Assembly (NCBI GenBank): GCA_964393825.1
Contig: CAYMUY010000001.1
Coordinates: forward strand, 124,001-188,000
DNA: 64,000 nucleotides
Origin: PFJX01 sp964393825
Lineage (GTDB): Bacteria > Pseudomonadota > Gammaproteobacteria > Burkholderiales > Thiobacillaceae
Reading direction: 5' to 3'
In this document: piece after piece, positions 16,944 to 26,107 of the stretch
How the letters are laid out: each line of letters begins with the position of its first letter
How positions within the stretch are numbered: position 1 is the first letter of the stretch
Notes under the pieces: generated by a model
What the model saw: the letters and a program-made list of their open reading frames with translations, nothing else
Database searches by the model: none
Told to the model about the DNA's origin: nothing
Position numbers and translations under genes: made by a program

Positions 16944-17645
16944 TCAGGCCCGGACGTATAGGCCGTGTTCTGCCAAGCCTTCGCTGTCGAAACAATGCTT
17001 GATTACGTCGTAGAAACAGTTGTCCTTGTGCTCGTGAAACCGGTACAGGGCAAACGCTACCAAGTCAGCCAACTGAATGAGTCGAGAAGCCTTGGAGTCC
17101 AGGAACACGGGAACCTCAGCGTAGTTCTTGGTTCGCCCCCAGCTGTGCCCGCTGTACTTGAATTCGCGCGCCATGGTCTGAATACGCCGTTCCGTCGACG
17201 ACTTGTCAAAAAGGATGATGCCGCGCTGGGAGTCGCCATGTTTGTGATGGAGACGTTTCAAAAACAAATCAAAGCGATTGGTCATCTGCTCGAAGGCATG
17301 TTCGACCGGGTCACTCCCAACGATGGATGCCTTCTTGACTACGGCGCCGAATAGCCTGACGTTTTTCCTGGGGCGGTCCGCCACACCTACCTGCAGGGCA
17401 TCTTTGATTGCCTGAAGACGATCCTGCAAGCCATATTTCTTCCATCCCTCGCGACCGGCGCGCATGGGCGAGCCATGCAACTCCACGGTGTAGGGATCCG
17501 CTGGAACGAAGCGGGCGGCGATCTTATTGAGTTCTTGCTCTATCCAGTGCGCTTCGCGCTCGAAGACGGAGACACCTGCGAGGACGAAGTATTGTTCCTT
17601 TGGATCGGCGACCGAACCAGATTCATCCAAGTACAGAAGATGCAT
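16944..17645 (-). CDS. DUF3800 protein
   Basis: 233 residues from ATG 17,645. The N-terminus LYLDESGS is the DUF3800 hallmark, with further conserved acidic residues in FDKSS and LIQLADLVAFALYR. The family is predicted to have an RNase H-like fold with the acidic residues as metal ligands. Convergent with the dam-like gene, it may be the nuclease half of a modification-linked system, though no cleavage activity can be read from sequence. A second DUF3800 gene lies next to a restriction-modification gene at 59,931. Confidence 0.8.
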   Translation of the reverse strand: MHLLYLDESGSVADPKEQYFVLAGVSVFEREAHWIEQELNKIAARFVPADPYTVELHGSPMRAGREGWKKYGLQDRLQAIKDALQVGVADRPRKNVRLFGAVVKKASIVGSDPVEHAFEQMTNRFDLFLKRLHHKHGDSQRGIILFDKSSTERRIQTMAREFKYSGHSWGRTKNYAEVPVFLDSKASRLIQLADLVAFALYRFHEHKDNCFYDVIKHCFDSEGLAEHGLYVRA

Positions 17646-17816
17646 GAGCCGCCCCAAATGGAACAGGCTGCACGAATGCAGCCTGTGTAAGAAGGTAAGC
17701 CAGGTGGGCAGACGCCCAACGCACCGCAATCAGGTCAGCGCTCCCGACTCAATTTCAATGATAACCCGAAATGGTTGGAAAGTAAGGGCTTGAAGGACGA
17801 TAAGATGCTCATCAGC

Positions 17817-19256
17817 TCATCGCCAGCATGCGCGCACGAAGCAGCCGAACTCGTCCCATAGTGCATTTAGCCCCTGCCCAGTGGGGTGATTCGTGGTCCG
17901 GTGGACATAGTGGTGGAGGGTCTTGATGTGTAGCATGCCCTGCTGGCTGCGGGTGTAGGCCATGACAACATCGTGCTGGGCCTGGGTGATCAGGCCGTTC
18001 TGGAGTTGATGATCTGCGCTATTGGCCACGCTCTGGTGAAGCGTTGAAATCGCGTCCAGTCCGCGAGTTGCCCGATATTGGTTATTGCTGGCCTCGATCA
18101 GCGCCCGCAGCAGCATGGCGGTGGCCAGCGGCGTGTCCTGCGTGTCCATCTTGCGCAGTTCCACCAAGATGGCCTGAGCCTTGGTTTCCCCCGCAGGGAT
18201 GGTGATCCCAGGCGAAGGGTTGCGCCCCGGCCCGAACAGTCGTTTGCGATCCTGCGGTGCCGTATTGGGGCTGATGGGTCGACGTGTCCCGGCCGGTGGC
18301 TCGGAAGGCGTCTGCATGTTGTTCGACACTGTTGGCGGTACTGGAGCATCGCTCACTCCGACAGTGTGACTGGTGGCAGGTTGCGGTATCCGGCCGGCTG
18401 ACGCAACCGTGGGTGGATTTTGCATAGATTCGGCCACGATGGTCGCCAGAGGCGGGCCCAGTTCGGTGCGGATTCTGGTAAAGAAGGCGAGTTGCGCTTC
18501 TGGGGTGAAGATGGATCCTTGTTCGACCTCACGCTTGACGTTCACCTCTCCGGAAGCCACGTCGTGCACCACGCGGGCGGCCAGATGATAGGCCTGGTGC
18601 TCTGGCAGGGCGGCGGTTAGATCATCGTTCCTGATCTCGAACCCGAGCAAGGCCAGAGTCTGGACATTGAGGCCGCGCTGGAGCGTGGTGATGGGAAAGT
18701 CATCTTCCACACCGTAGCCACGCTCTTCCACCCAGAGAAGCAGTTGGGCCGCGCGCTTGTTATCGTCTCGTGCATCGGCCTGCAGGTTGAACAGCGACTT
18801 GAGAAGCGCGGACCAGTCGCGCTGACCAATACCTTGATTCGCACCGGTATGCTTGCGCTCTAGGTAATCCAGGATCATCCGCTCATCATCACAGGCCAAG
18901 CAGTCTACCTTGGACGGGATAACTGCATCGCTGATGGCGCGGGTGAGGGTGCTGAACAGCGCCGCATCCGAGTGCACCCGGGCGGGATCGTTGAGGATTT
19001 TCAAGGCGGCCACGCGGCGATTTCCGTCCCGGACTACCCATTTACCCTCAGTGTTTTTCGAGACCAGTATGTGCTCTGGCGTGAGACCCCGAGCCGCGAT
19101 GTCCTTGCACAGGTTGACGAAGTTGGAACGATCACGCAAAAGCCGGTGGATGCAGTCATTCTGGTCTTGCCCGTGCCTGATGCGAGGATTGAGGGTATCG
19201 AGTAACAAATCCTCGACTGGAACTCCAGGAACCGGATAAAAGCTACTGCGTGACAT
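17817..19256 (-). CDS. ParB N-terminal-domain protein
   Basis: 479 residues. The first ~110 residues match the ParB/Srx nuclease-like domain: LLLDTLNPRI, then a Gly-Leu-Thr-Pro element and DGNRRVAALKIL. A helical region follows; residues ~285-360 are Pro/Thr-rich and disordered, and the C-terminal ~110 residues form another helical domain. Similar proteins occur as stand-alone regulators or in defence islands rather than as partition proteins. It has no adjacent ParA. The 171 bases upstream of its end contain no gene. Confidence 0.7.
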   Translation of the reverse strand: MSRSSFYPVPGVPVEDLLLDTLNPRIRHGQDQNDCIHRLLRDRSNFVNLCKDIAARGLTPEHILVSKNTEGKWVVRDGNRRVAALKILNDPARVHSDAALFSTLTRAISDAVIPSKVDCLACDDERMILDYLERKHTGANQGIGQRDWSALLKSLFNLQADARDDNKRAAQLLLWVEERGYGVEDDFPITTLQRGLNVQTLALLGFEIRNDDLTAALPEHQAYHLAARVVHDVASGEVNVKREVEQGSIFTPEAQLAFFTRIRTELGPPLATIVAESMQNPPTVASAGRIPQPATSHTVGVSDAPVPPTVSNNMQTPSEPPAGTRRPISPNTAPQDRKRLFGPGRNPSPGITIPAGETKAQAILVELRKMDTQDTPLATAMLLRALIEASNNQYRATRGLDAISTLHQSVANSADHQLQNGLITQAQHDVVMAYTRSQQGMLHIKTLHHYVHRTTNHPTGQGLNALWDEFGCFVRACWR

Positions 19257-19307
19257 GGAACACCTCCCCCAGGAATGGCCATTTTCTAGATGCCAGTCAG
19301 TCCATTG

Positions 19308-19886
19308 TCAACACCTCCCCGGACTCCGATCCGGTTTCACTCTCCCCACGTTCCGATAGAGCGTCGTCTTCGACACTCCGAAGGCTTTTGCCACGGAGAT
19401 GGCGGTTGTCTTCGGATCCTTGAGCATGATCCGCGCAGCCTCGATCTTCTCTGGCGTCATTACCGGCGGACGGCCGCCTTTCCGGCCTCGTGCCCTCGCC
19501 ACCTCCAGGCCTGCTCGGGTGCGCTCGCGGATCAGTTCCCGCTCCATTTCCGCGAAGGCGGACATCAGGGTGAAGAACATCCGGCCTGCGGCGCTGGTGG
19601 TGTCGATGTGGTCGGTCATGCTTTTCAGCCCCACCTTTCTGGCCTCCAGGTCGCCAGCGAATTCCAGCATCCCGCGGGTGGTGCGGCCGAGGCGATCCAA
19701 CTTCCACACAACGAGGACATCGCCGGCTCGAAGGTGGGAGAGGGCATCCTTGAGGCCGGTTCTATCCATGCGACCACCGCTGGCCGTGTCGGTGAAGATG
19801 CGCTCGCAGCCGGCGGCTTTCAGGGCCTGGACCTGGGGCTCAAGTGATTGGTCCTGAGTGGAAACACGGGCGTAGCCGATCAGCAT
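19308..19886 (-). CDS. Serine recombinase, resolvase/invertase family
   Basis: 192 residues. The catalytic domain starts GYARVSTQDQ with the nucleophile Ser9, then the conserved KLDRLGR and MSAFAEMERELI(R)ER, and a C-terminal helix-turn-helix (TAISVAKAFGVSKTTLYRNV). It is the size of Tn3-type resolvases and Hin-type invertases. I found no transposase or obvious invertible segment beside it, so a role in multimer resolution of the element is plausible. Its start overlaps the small gene upstream by seven bases. Confidence 0.9.
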   Translation of the reverse strand: MLIGYARVSTQDQSLEPQVQALKAAGCERIFTDTASGGRMDRTGLKDALSHLRAGDVLVVWKLDRLGRTTRGMLEFAGDLEARKVGLKSMTDHIDTTSAAGRMFFTLMSAFAEMERELIRERTRAGLEVARARGRKGGRPPVMTPEKIEAARIMLKDPKTTAISVAKAFGVSKTTLYRNVGRVKPDRSPGRC

Positions 19887-20056
19887 GACCGTACTCCTTC
19901 CCGCTGTGCTTTGCGCACCGCATAGCGGTTGGTGATGAACCTGGCGCCATCCTGGAACTCCACCAGGATGGAATTCATGCGGCCTCGTGCCAGGATCTGG
20001 CAGGGCATTCCCCTCCGCCCAGGCAGATACTTGTTCAGCCTCCAGATGTGCGTCAT
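19880..20056 (-). CDS. Small basic protein, 58 aa
   Basis: An ATGA overlap couples it to the coiled-coil gene upstream, and its 3' end overlaps the resolvase start. The sequence begins MTHIWRLNKYLPGRRG and contains a short beta-like core (NSILVEFQDGARFITNRYAVRK), similar in feel to small RNA- or DNA-binding proteins. No family recognised. Confidence 0.6.
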   Translation of the reverse strand: MTHIWRLNKYLPGRRGMPCQILARGRMNSILVEFQDGARFITNRYAVRKAQREGVRSC

Positions 20057-21288
20057 GCCCTTACCTCCTGAGTTGCAACCTTCTCAAGACGCCTGGCTAC
20101 CAATTCAGCCTTGATGCGCCGGATGAGCCCATCGTGCTCAGCCAGCAGGGCAGGGCGCTTGGACACAATCTCAGCTTGGATTTCCAAGGCCTTCGTCTGT
20201 GCCTCCGTTGGGTCTGCGATGCCTCCCCGGACCCTACTACGCAATCCATCCAGCGCTATGCGAACTGCGTCCGCGAGTGTTGATGCCAGTATGTCCTGGG
20301 GAATTTCCTTACCCCAAGGATCGCGATACATGCGCTTGAAGGCTTCTCCGATTACCAGGCCGTGAGCTGCGCTGTACAGGTCTGGCTTGCCGGGCGCCAT
20401 GATGAGCACAATCTGATCCTCAATGGACTCAGGTTGGAACAGTGCAGAGACCGCCTTGTTCGCGGCGACGGCGCAGGCCTTCTCATGATCCTCGCGTTTC
20501 TTGGCGAGCCGGCGACCTTGCTCCTTCGCGAGATCGGCGGCATCCAGGATCTGCGACAGGGCTATGCGAGCAAAGCCGAGTACCTGCTTTTCCCCATCGG
20601 TCACAATGTCGGCCAGTTCCGCCTCGGCCTTTGCGATGGCCGTCCTGGCTGTTTTGGCTTGGCGCACCAGGCTTGCCAGACGATCGACGGCCTGGCGTGT
20701 GCCAAGAGCGTCGCGCTCGCGTGTTTCACCGCGCCAGGACGTGGTCTGGTTGATCTGTTCGAGCAGGATTTTCGCCCGCTCCCCGGCTTTCGGGGCGGAC
20801 AAAGAGACGCCCTTGGAAACGGTTTTCCTGGATTCGGCCAGTGCTTCCTTGAGGTCGCGGATTGTTCTGTCTCGCTCGCTCACTTCGTGCCGCAAAGCGT
20901 CACGGTCGGCTTGCAACATCTTGAATCGCCACTCGGCATCGTGCTCTGCTTCGTTGGTGGTCTTGCTTTTCGCTGCTTTCAGTTCCTCGCTCAGCCGCCG
21001 CATGTCACGCGCAGCCACTTCGTGCTGACGACGGAGCGAACTGCATTCCTGTTGAGCCTGCTGCTCCAGTCCTCTCGCTGCCACCAACTCCTGGGACAGT
21101 GATGCCAACCGGACCTCCATTTCGTCAATGCGACTCTGCAGGCCAGTTACTGGTAACGCCTTGCCCACCAGAAAGCCCTTGACAGCCTTCTCCTGCGCTT
21201 GGTCAAGCCAAAGCGTCCGCATGACCTTGCCCTCCAGGCGCATCCGCTCCTTGAACGCTGCCTGCCTATCCCTGTTCGAAGTGCCCAT
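20053..21288 (-). CDS. KfrA-like coiled-coil DNA-binding protein
   Basis: 411 residues. The middle (about 50-160) is a long coiled coil, followed by a second helical region and a compact C-terminal part. Plasmid KfrA proteins combine an N-terminal DNA-binding domain with an extended coiled coil and repress their own promoter; here the N-terminus is short and basic, so the match is loose. Two perfect palindromes cover its promoter, consistent with autoregulation. It heads a three-gene operon with the 58-residue protein and the resolvase. Confidence 0.55.
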   Translation of the reverse strand: MGTSNRDRQAAFKERMRLEGKVMRTLWLDQAQEKAVKGFLVGKALPVTGLQSRIDEMEVRLASLSQELVAARGLEQQAQQECSSLRRQHEVAARDMRRLSEELKAAKSKTTNEAEHDAEWRFKMLQADRDALRHEVSERDRTIRDLKEALAESRKTVSKGVSLSAPKAGERAKILLEQINQTTSWRGETRERDALGTRQAVDRLASLVRQAKTARTAIAKAEAELADIVTDGEKQVLGFARIALSQILDAADLAKEQGRRLAKKREDHEKACAVAANKAVSALFQPESIEDQIVLIMAPGKPDLYSAAHGLVIGEAFKRMYRDPWGKEIPQDILASTLADAVRIALDGLRSRVRGGIADPTEAQTKALEIQAEIVSKRPALLAEHDGLIRRIKAELVARRLEKVATQEVRA

Positions 21289-21306
21289 GATGAACTCCTT
21301 GCCGCC

Positions 21307-21347
21307 GTTACTGGTAACAGTCTAGACCGCGACGTTACTGGTAACAA
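21307..21347 (-). promoter_or_regulatory. Promoter with paired operators
   Basis: Two copies of the 12-base palindrome GTTACTGGTAAC start at 21,307 and 21,334. A TTGTTA hexamer (21,342-21,347) and TAGACT (21,319-21,324), 17 bases apart on the - strand, are covered or flanked by them. A protein bound there would block the coiled-coil gene operon. Confidence 0.6.
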
Positions 21348-21542
21348 GCAAAAAGTATCGTTATTCATCGTCGTTCTCGCGTTTCGGCACGTAGTCGTCG
21401 CTACTGTGTTATGGCACGTTTTCGCCGGAGTGTGGCTGGTCGAAGAAGATGGTACGAAAGTGCGTTCCACAAACGGACGTTTTCGTTGCTGTAGCAATGC
21501 CTTCCCCCATGACATGGATCAGGCATAATTGGGCGACCTCCC

Positions 21543-21595
21543 ATGCCACCGCAATGGTGGCATTTTACAAGGCGCCTCATGGCGCCTTCTTTTTT
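21543..21595 (+). terminator. Tandem hairpins ending in a T run
   Basis: An ATGCCACC/GGTGGCAT stem closes a GCAAT-type loop and is followed by AAGGCGCC/GGCGCCTT and a run of T. This is a good + strand terminator, but no protein gene precedes it. In 21,348-21,756 I see no supported ORF; a small RNA ending here is possible. Confidence 0.55.
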
Positions 21596-21756
21596 GGGTA
21601 TCTCCGCCGTGGCCTGACCAAGGCCTGGAGAAGTCCTGAACAACCCCAATGCCAGGTCAGATGACCAGCGCTACATCGTCGACCTGATGAAGCGAATCGT
21701 ACGGGTGCGCGGATCGTTAAGGGGCTGCCAGAACTGAGGGCGACGATCAAGTGCAA

Positions 21757-22671
21757 CTAGTCAGATGCAGTACGAATCCGTCTCGAAGCTCGTGGATGTG
21801 CCATCTGATATGCACGCCGTAAGAAGGTCATGTCCAGATGGGTGTATATCTGCGTCGAACTCACGCTGGCGTGTCCCAGCATCTCCTGTACCGCGCGCAG
21901 ATCGCCAGACGACTGCAGAACATGCGAAGCGAATGAATGTCGCAAGGCATGAGGATGTACGTGAGATGTTACCCCGCGTTTCCTGGCCAAGCGGAGCAAT
22001 GCCAAACGAAGTGCGGAAGAGCAGATGCGAGCACCATGCGCGCCGACGAATAAGGCACGATCATCAACCGCGACATCTGCACGAACTTCCAACCAACAGC
22101 GAATTGCCGCCAGGGCTTTCCTACCAACCGGGACAATGCGTGTGTATCCCCCTTTCCCTAACACGCGTACCTCGCCCGCAAGCAGATCAACACTGCATAA
22201 ATCCAGGCCTATCAACTCCGCACGACGTAGACCGGATGAATACATCAGCTCGAATATGGCCTGATCGCGAGTTTCCAATACACCCTCCACAGGGCCGTCT
22301 AGGAGCCTAGACATTTCCGCGACAGAAAGCGAGTTGGGCAGCAGCTTTTTTCCTTTTGGAGGCCGAATGCCGATGCCTGGATTGATCATCATCCGCCCCA
22401 GTCTCACTTGGTGGTTAAAGAAGCTGCGCCAGGCTGAAATCGTCCGCGCCAAGGACTTCGGCTGGTACCCGCGCCCATGCATAGCCGCTAGAGCACGTCG
22501 TATGTCATGACTCGACAGCACGATCGGGTCTACATCGCCGACTTGTCCCAACAAATGGGATAAATCGACGGAGTAGGTCGAAATCGTCGCCGGGCTGTAC
22601 TGTTTCGCTTCCAGCGCCGCCAAGAACACATCTATCTGCATGGATAGGGAGGTTTCTGTCGCTTCTTTCAT
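21757..22671 (-). CDS. XerC/XerD-like tyrosine recombinase
   Basis: 304 residues from ATG 22,671. The N-terminal core-binding SAM-like domain is followed by a catalytic domain with all expected residues: Arg149 (SSGLRRAEL), Lys173, His241, Arg244 (HALRHSFASH), His267 (LGHAS) and nucleophile Tyr276. It resembles chromosomal Xer recombinases rather than the longer P4-type ICE integrases, so it may resolve dimers or be recruited by the element. A start at 22,641 is possible. It is not obviously paired with an att site in this window. Confidence 0.85.
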   Translation of the reverse strand: MKEATETSLSMQIDVFLAALEAKQYSPATISTYSVDLSHLLGQVGDVDPIVLSSHDIRRALAAMHGRGYQPKSLARTISAWRSFFNHQVRLGRMMINPGIGIRPPKGKKLLPNSLSVAEMSRLLDGPVEGVLETRDQAIFELMYSSGLRRAELIGLDLCSVDLLAGEVRVLGKGGYTRIVPVGRKALAAIRCWLEVRADVAVDDRALFVGAHGARICSSALRLALLRLARKRGVTSHVHPHALRHSFASHVLQSSGDLRAVQEMLGHASVSSTQIYTHLDMTFLRRAYQMAHPRASRRIRTASD

Positions 22672-22795
22672 GGTTATATCTGCCGGCGGTGAGTGGCACC
22701 CAGTTGCCACAGGCATTCCGTCGGCCTGTCCCTTCTGTTTTTATCAGTTCCAGGAATCCTACCAAAATACACGTGCAAATCGAGATTCGAGGACG

Positions 22796-22820
22796 AAAAA
22801 AAACCTCCCGAAGGAGGTCT
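22796..22820 (-). terminator. Intrinsic terminator of the helicase operon
   Basis: On the - strand ACCTCC/GGAGGT closes a TTCG loop and is followed by eight T residues. It lies 30 bases after the helicase stop and probably ends the long - strand block that begins near 35.8 kb. Confidence 0.85.
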
Positions 22821-22848
22821 CAAAGTTCTAAGGAAGTGCATCGGTGTC

Positions 22849-25485
22849 CTACCCGACCAGTTGCCTGGCCAGGGCGACTTCGATGGACTCTCCGCCCTGG
22901 TTGAGGACATCGAGCCCGCTCTCTGGCATGTCACCGCTGGTGGATTGCGCCACCGCGATCTTCTTGGCCATCAGTTCCAGGCAAGCCATCTGCGCGGAAC
23001 CCGAGTAACCCAGGAAGTACACGTCCACGTCCGCCTTCTGGCCGATCCGCCAACTGCGCCGGGCGGCCTGCTGCAAGGTGTAGACGTTGTAGCCGGACTG
23101 CATGAACACGATAGTCGGGAACTCCAGCATGTCGAGACCGGTTTTAACCAACTCGGGGTTGGTGACGATGACGTCCACCCCCTTGTCCACCTGGTCGAAC
23201 AGCCAGTCTTCCCGTTTACTCGCATCCACGCTGGCGCGCAGCACGGAGACCTTCAAGCCGGCTCCGTCCAGCTGGGCCTTGAGGCGAGCGGTTGTGTCGC
23301 GCGTCCCCGAGTACACCGAATAGACCAGGACGCGGCGACCACGCGCCTTTTCTGCTCGACAGATCTCCAGGAGTTTTTCTTCCTTCGGACCCATCTCGCC
23401 AGGTTTTAGCACGGCCGGCACGTAGGCCAGCTGCGCCCGTGTGCGTGGATGCTTCACCAGCTCGTCGCGGAACGCACAGTCCGGCCAGGCCAGCAGCACG
23501 TTCAGCACCACGCCTAGCAGGCTCGTATCACCACAGGCCAGCGCCTTGCCGAGGATCTCGCGGAGGGTTCCCGAGAGATTCCGGTACGCCAGATACTGGT
23601 CTTCACGCATGTCCACGCCGACGAAGTGCTCCTTGTAAGGGGGCAGCACGTCGGCGCCGATGTCGCGCAGCTTCAGGAAGGCGGTGATGGGCACCACGTA
23701 ACGCATGATTCCCTTCGGGCCGAAACCAGGGCCTTTCTTGGTGCGATGCGTCTGCTTGTTGCCCTTCGCCGTCCGGTGCGAGCCCTCGTTCGTGTCCTTG
23801 AACACGTCGATGAGCACACCATGCTCGCGCATGAAGGCCATGCCAGCGCCGCCGAGACTGCGCCTTGCGTTGTAGGCGAAACCATCTTTCACCATCTGCC
23901 CTGGATTGAGCCGATGCAGCAGGTAAAAGAGGTCGTCGGCATAGCCGCCCATCAAGGTGCCGGTCAACAACAGGGTTTTCCGGCACTTGCGCGCCAGCAC
24001 ACCCATCGCCTGCCCTTGGGCAGAGCCTTCGTTCTTGTACTCATGGCCTTCGTCCACCACCAGCAGGCTGAAAAAGCCCTGCGGGAGATACCGCTTGATG
24101 AACTCGGTTGGCTGGTAGCCGCCCTGGCCGAACGAAAACTCCATGTTGGCCATGGCCCGCTCCATGCGCTTGGCCTGCCGGTCGCTGAAGAACAGGTTGC
24201 CTTCCTCATCCATCAGGTTGATGAACTCGTAGACGTTGTCCCCCAGCATGCCGGAGAGCAGTTCCTCGCCGAAGGCGCCCAGCAGCCTGTCGGCTGTCTT
24301 GGCCCCGATGGTCGGGATCTGCCGCAAGGCTTCGCCGACCAGGTCGCGAGGTGACTTCTGCGCCTGGCCTCGTGCCGCCAGGGTCCACAGACGTTCGCCA
24401 CACCCCTTGCAAGCGGTGCGCTCCTGATCGAGACGGGCTTTCGCCAATCCTGCCGTCAACGGCATACCTTCCTCATCCCTGACGGGCTCGCCGCAGCGCG
24501 GGCAGGTGGCGTAAGACATGACCACCTTACCACCCAGGGGCTGAGTTTCGAGGAAACGCTTTTCGACGAAGGCCGGACGCCAGTTGAAGCCCATGCGCAT
24601 CCGCACACGGCCCATGATGAAGAACTCAGGGACCGTGGGCTTCGCCCACATGGTGCGCAGTTGCAGCAGCTTCTTCAGGGTATCGGGACCATTGAGGATC
24701 CACACCCGCGCATTCGGGACGGTGTCCCGGATTTCACGGCGCCACTTGTATACCAGGTGCGGCGGCGAGATGACCAGGGTGCGGCCGTAGCCCTCCTGGT
24801 GCATCACGGCCGCCGCAGCGATGGCCATCATGGTCTTGCCAGTACCCATCTCGGCGTTGATGACCCCGGCGGGCTCGCCTTCATCCACCATGAGGCGGGT
24901 GACGGCTTGCACCACGTCGCGCTGTGCCGGAAAGGGCTTGCGCAGCAGACCATCCATGACGACTTCGCGGCGCGGGTCGGGCGCCCCCTGGTAGACCGGA
25001 GGATTCTGTTCCCGCACGGCATCCAGCAAGCTGGCGCCGAACTCGTCGATGAAGGCGGACAGTGGGATGATTTCCCCGCCGGCGCCAGCGCCACCCGTTT
25101 CGAAGAGTTCCGCCAACAGAGCATCGTCGGCTTCACCTGTCGCCTGGGCTGCTTTTTCCTTCAATATCTGGGAAAAAAGCTTCGGATCGAAGTACAGATC
25201 GACTTCGATGCGCGGGATGCCATTCCAGCGCAACTCGGCCATTTCCTCGGTGGAGAAGGAACCCCACTCGTCTTCAAACAGGCCCGTCACATAGCCATAG
25301 CCGATTCGGCCCTGCGGGTCGTATTCCGTGACCCACCAAGTGCCGCTGCCGGCGATGTCGAACAGCTTGGTCAGAACGATCTGGTCCTCGACACCATTCT
25401 GGCTGTTGAGGCCATGATTGGCACAGCGGATGCAAAGTTGGCCGTGCAAGTCGGTTGCGGCCAGGTTGGAAATGATTGCGCTCAT
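22849..25485 (-). CDS. SNF2-like superfamily 2 helicase of ICE type
   Basis: 878 residues. Walker A GTGKT is at 214-218 and Walker B DEGHE at 478-482, followed by motif III LTGT. The C-terminal RecA-like domain ends in QQAARRSWRIGQ (motif VI). A four-Cys zinc cluster (CPRCGEP...CKGCGE) is inserted between motifs Ia and II. Such proteins are common in ICEs of this family and are thought to act on DNA during transfer or replication; the substrate is unknown. It is the last gene before the operon terminator and has its own hairpin leader. Confidence 0.85.
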   Translation of the reverse strand: MSAIISNLAATDLHGQLCIRCANHGLNSQNGVEDQIVLTKLFDIAGSGTWWVTEYDPQGRIGYGYVTGLFEDEWGSFSTEEMAELRWNGIPRIEVDLYFDPKLFSQILKEKAAQATGEADDALLAELFETGGAGAGGEIIPLSAFIDEFGASLLDAVREQNPPVYQGAPDPRREVVMDGLLRKPFPAQRDVVQAVTRLMVDEGEPAGVINAEMGTGKTMMAIAAAAVMHQEGYGRTLVISPPHLVYKWRREIRDTVPNARVWILNGPDTLKKLLQLRTMWAKPTVPEFFIMGRVRMRMGFNWRPAFVEKRFLETQPLGGKVVMSYATCPRCGEPVRDEEGMPLTAGLAKARLDQERTACKGCGERLWTLAARGQAQKSPRDLVGEALRQIPTIGAKTADRLLGAFGEELLSGMLGDNVYEFINLMDEEGNLFFSDRQAKRMERAMANMEFSFGQGGYQPTEFIKRYLPQGFFSLLVVDEGHEYKNEGSAQGQAMGVLARKCRKTLLLTGTLMGGYADDLFYLLHRLNPGQMVKDGFAYNARRSLGGAGMAFMREHGVLIDVFKDTNEGSHRTAKGNKQTHRTKKGPGFGPKGIMRYVVPITAFLKLRDIGADVLPPYKEHFVGVDMREDQYLAYRNLSGTLREILGKALACGDTSLLGVVLNVLLAWPDCAFRDELVKHPRTRAQLAYVPAVLKPGEMGPKEEKLLEICRAEKARGRRVLVYSVYSGTRDTTARLKAQLDGAGLKVSVLRASVDASKREDWLFDQVDKGVDVIVTNPELVKTGLDMLEFPTIVFMQSGYNVYTLQQAARRSWRIGQKADVDVYFLGYSGSAQMACLELMAKKIAVAQSTSGDMPESGLDVLNQGGESIEVALARQLVG

Positions 25486-25546
25486 GTGGTTTCTCCAAGA
25501 AAAGAAAAATGGGAAACCACCCCTTGCGGGAGGGTTTCCCGCAAGG
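25486..25546 (-). promoter_or_regulatory. Double-hairpin leader of the helicase gene
   Basis: Stem 1 is CCTTGCGGG/CCCGCAAGG (9 pairs). Stem 2 is GTGGTTTC/GAAACCAC, perfect, with the ribosome site GGAG entering the 3' arm one base before ATG. Confidence 0.7.
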
Positions 25547-25554
25547 TTTGAGGT

Positions 25555-26028
25555 TCAGGACTTGGGCAACTGCGCGTCTCTGGCTTTCAGCGCCTGGACG
25601 ACATCCCAGAGGGTATCGCTCCAGTTGATGAGGCCATGCCACTCGCAGTACTCCGCGAACATCTCGCGGCCCGACATGCGCCAAAGATCGGCGTTGCCGT
25701 GGCCACGTTCACCCAGCGCGTGGCTGATGGACATCGCCACCTGCGCCAAGCCCGGAGTGATGCCATTAGCCGCGTTGGTCGCAGTGCTGGTTGAGGCGGC
25801 AATACTAATTTCCGACTCAGTCCAAAGTTGCTGAATGCGGCGCAGCAGCGCCTCACGGCGCTGACGCAAATCCGCTTCATAGCATTCCAGATTGGCCCGT
25901 GCCTGGCTTACCTGGAATGCGGATCGCCTGATTTCGTCGGCCACGCCAAGCAGCGGCGAGCCGACTTCATCCAGGTGCGCAACAAGCTCTTCCACCAGGT
26001 GAATGAGCGGATTGGTGCTGTTGAACAT
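25555..26028 (-). CDS. Hypothetical ICE protein, 157 aa
   Basis: The ATG at 26,028 follows directly on its hairpin leader; the longer frame to 26,247 would translate that leader and the end of the next gene. The protein is helical and hydrophilic, with a likely coiled-coil stretch from about residue 35 to 70 (RSAFQVSQARANLECYEADL...). No membrane segment, no recognised motif. Confidence 0.65.
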   Translation of the reverse strand: MFNSTNPLIHLVEELVAHLDEVGSPLLGVADEIRRSAFQVSQARANLECYEADLRQRREALLRRIQQLWTESEISIAASTSTATNAANGITPGLAQVAMSISHALGERGHGNADLWRMSGREMFAEYCEWHGLINWSDTLWDVVQALKARDAQLPKS

Positions 26029-26090
26029 GGTTATCTCCTGAAAAAGCGGAGAAACCATCGCCCTTGCGGGATGGCTTCCCGCAAAGGTGG
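26029..26090 (-). promoter_or_regulatory. Double-hairpin leader of the 157-aa gene
   Basis: Stem 1 TTGCGGGA/TCCCGCAA. Stem 2 ATGGTTTCTCC/GGAGATAACCAT with one bulge; the 3' arm contains GGAG and runs into the start codon. Confidence 0.65.
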
Positions 26091-26107
26091 GTAAAGATGA
26101 AGGTCGG

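Noticed and set aside
12780..21157. Extra GTTACTGGTAAC-type sites at 12,780 and 21,146
   Set aside because: Both lie inside coding sequence away from a promoter and encode ordinary residues; treated as chance.
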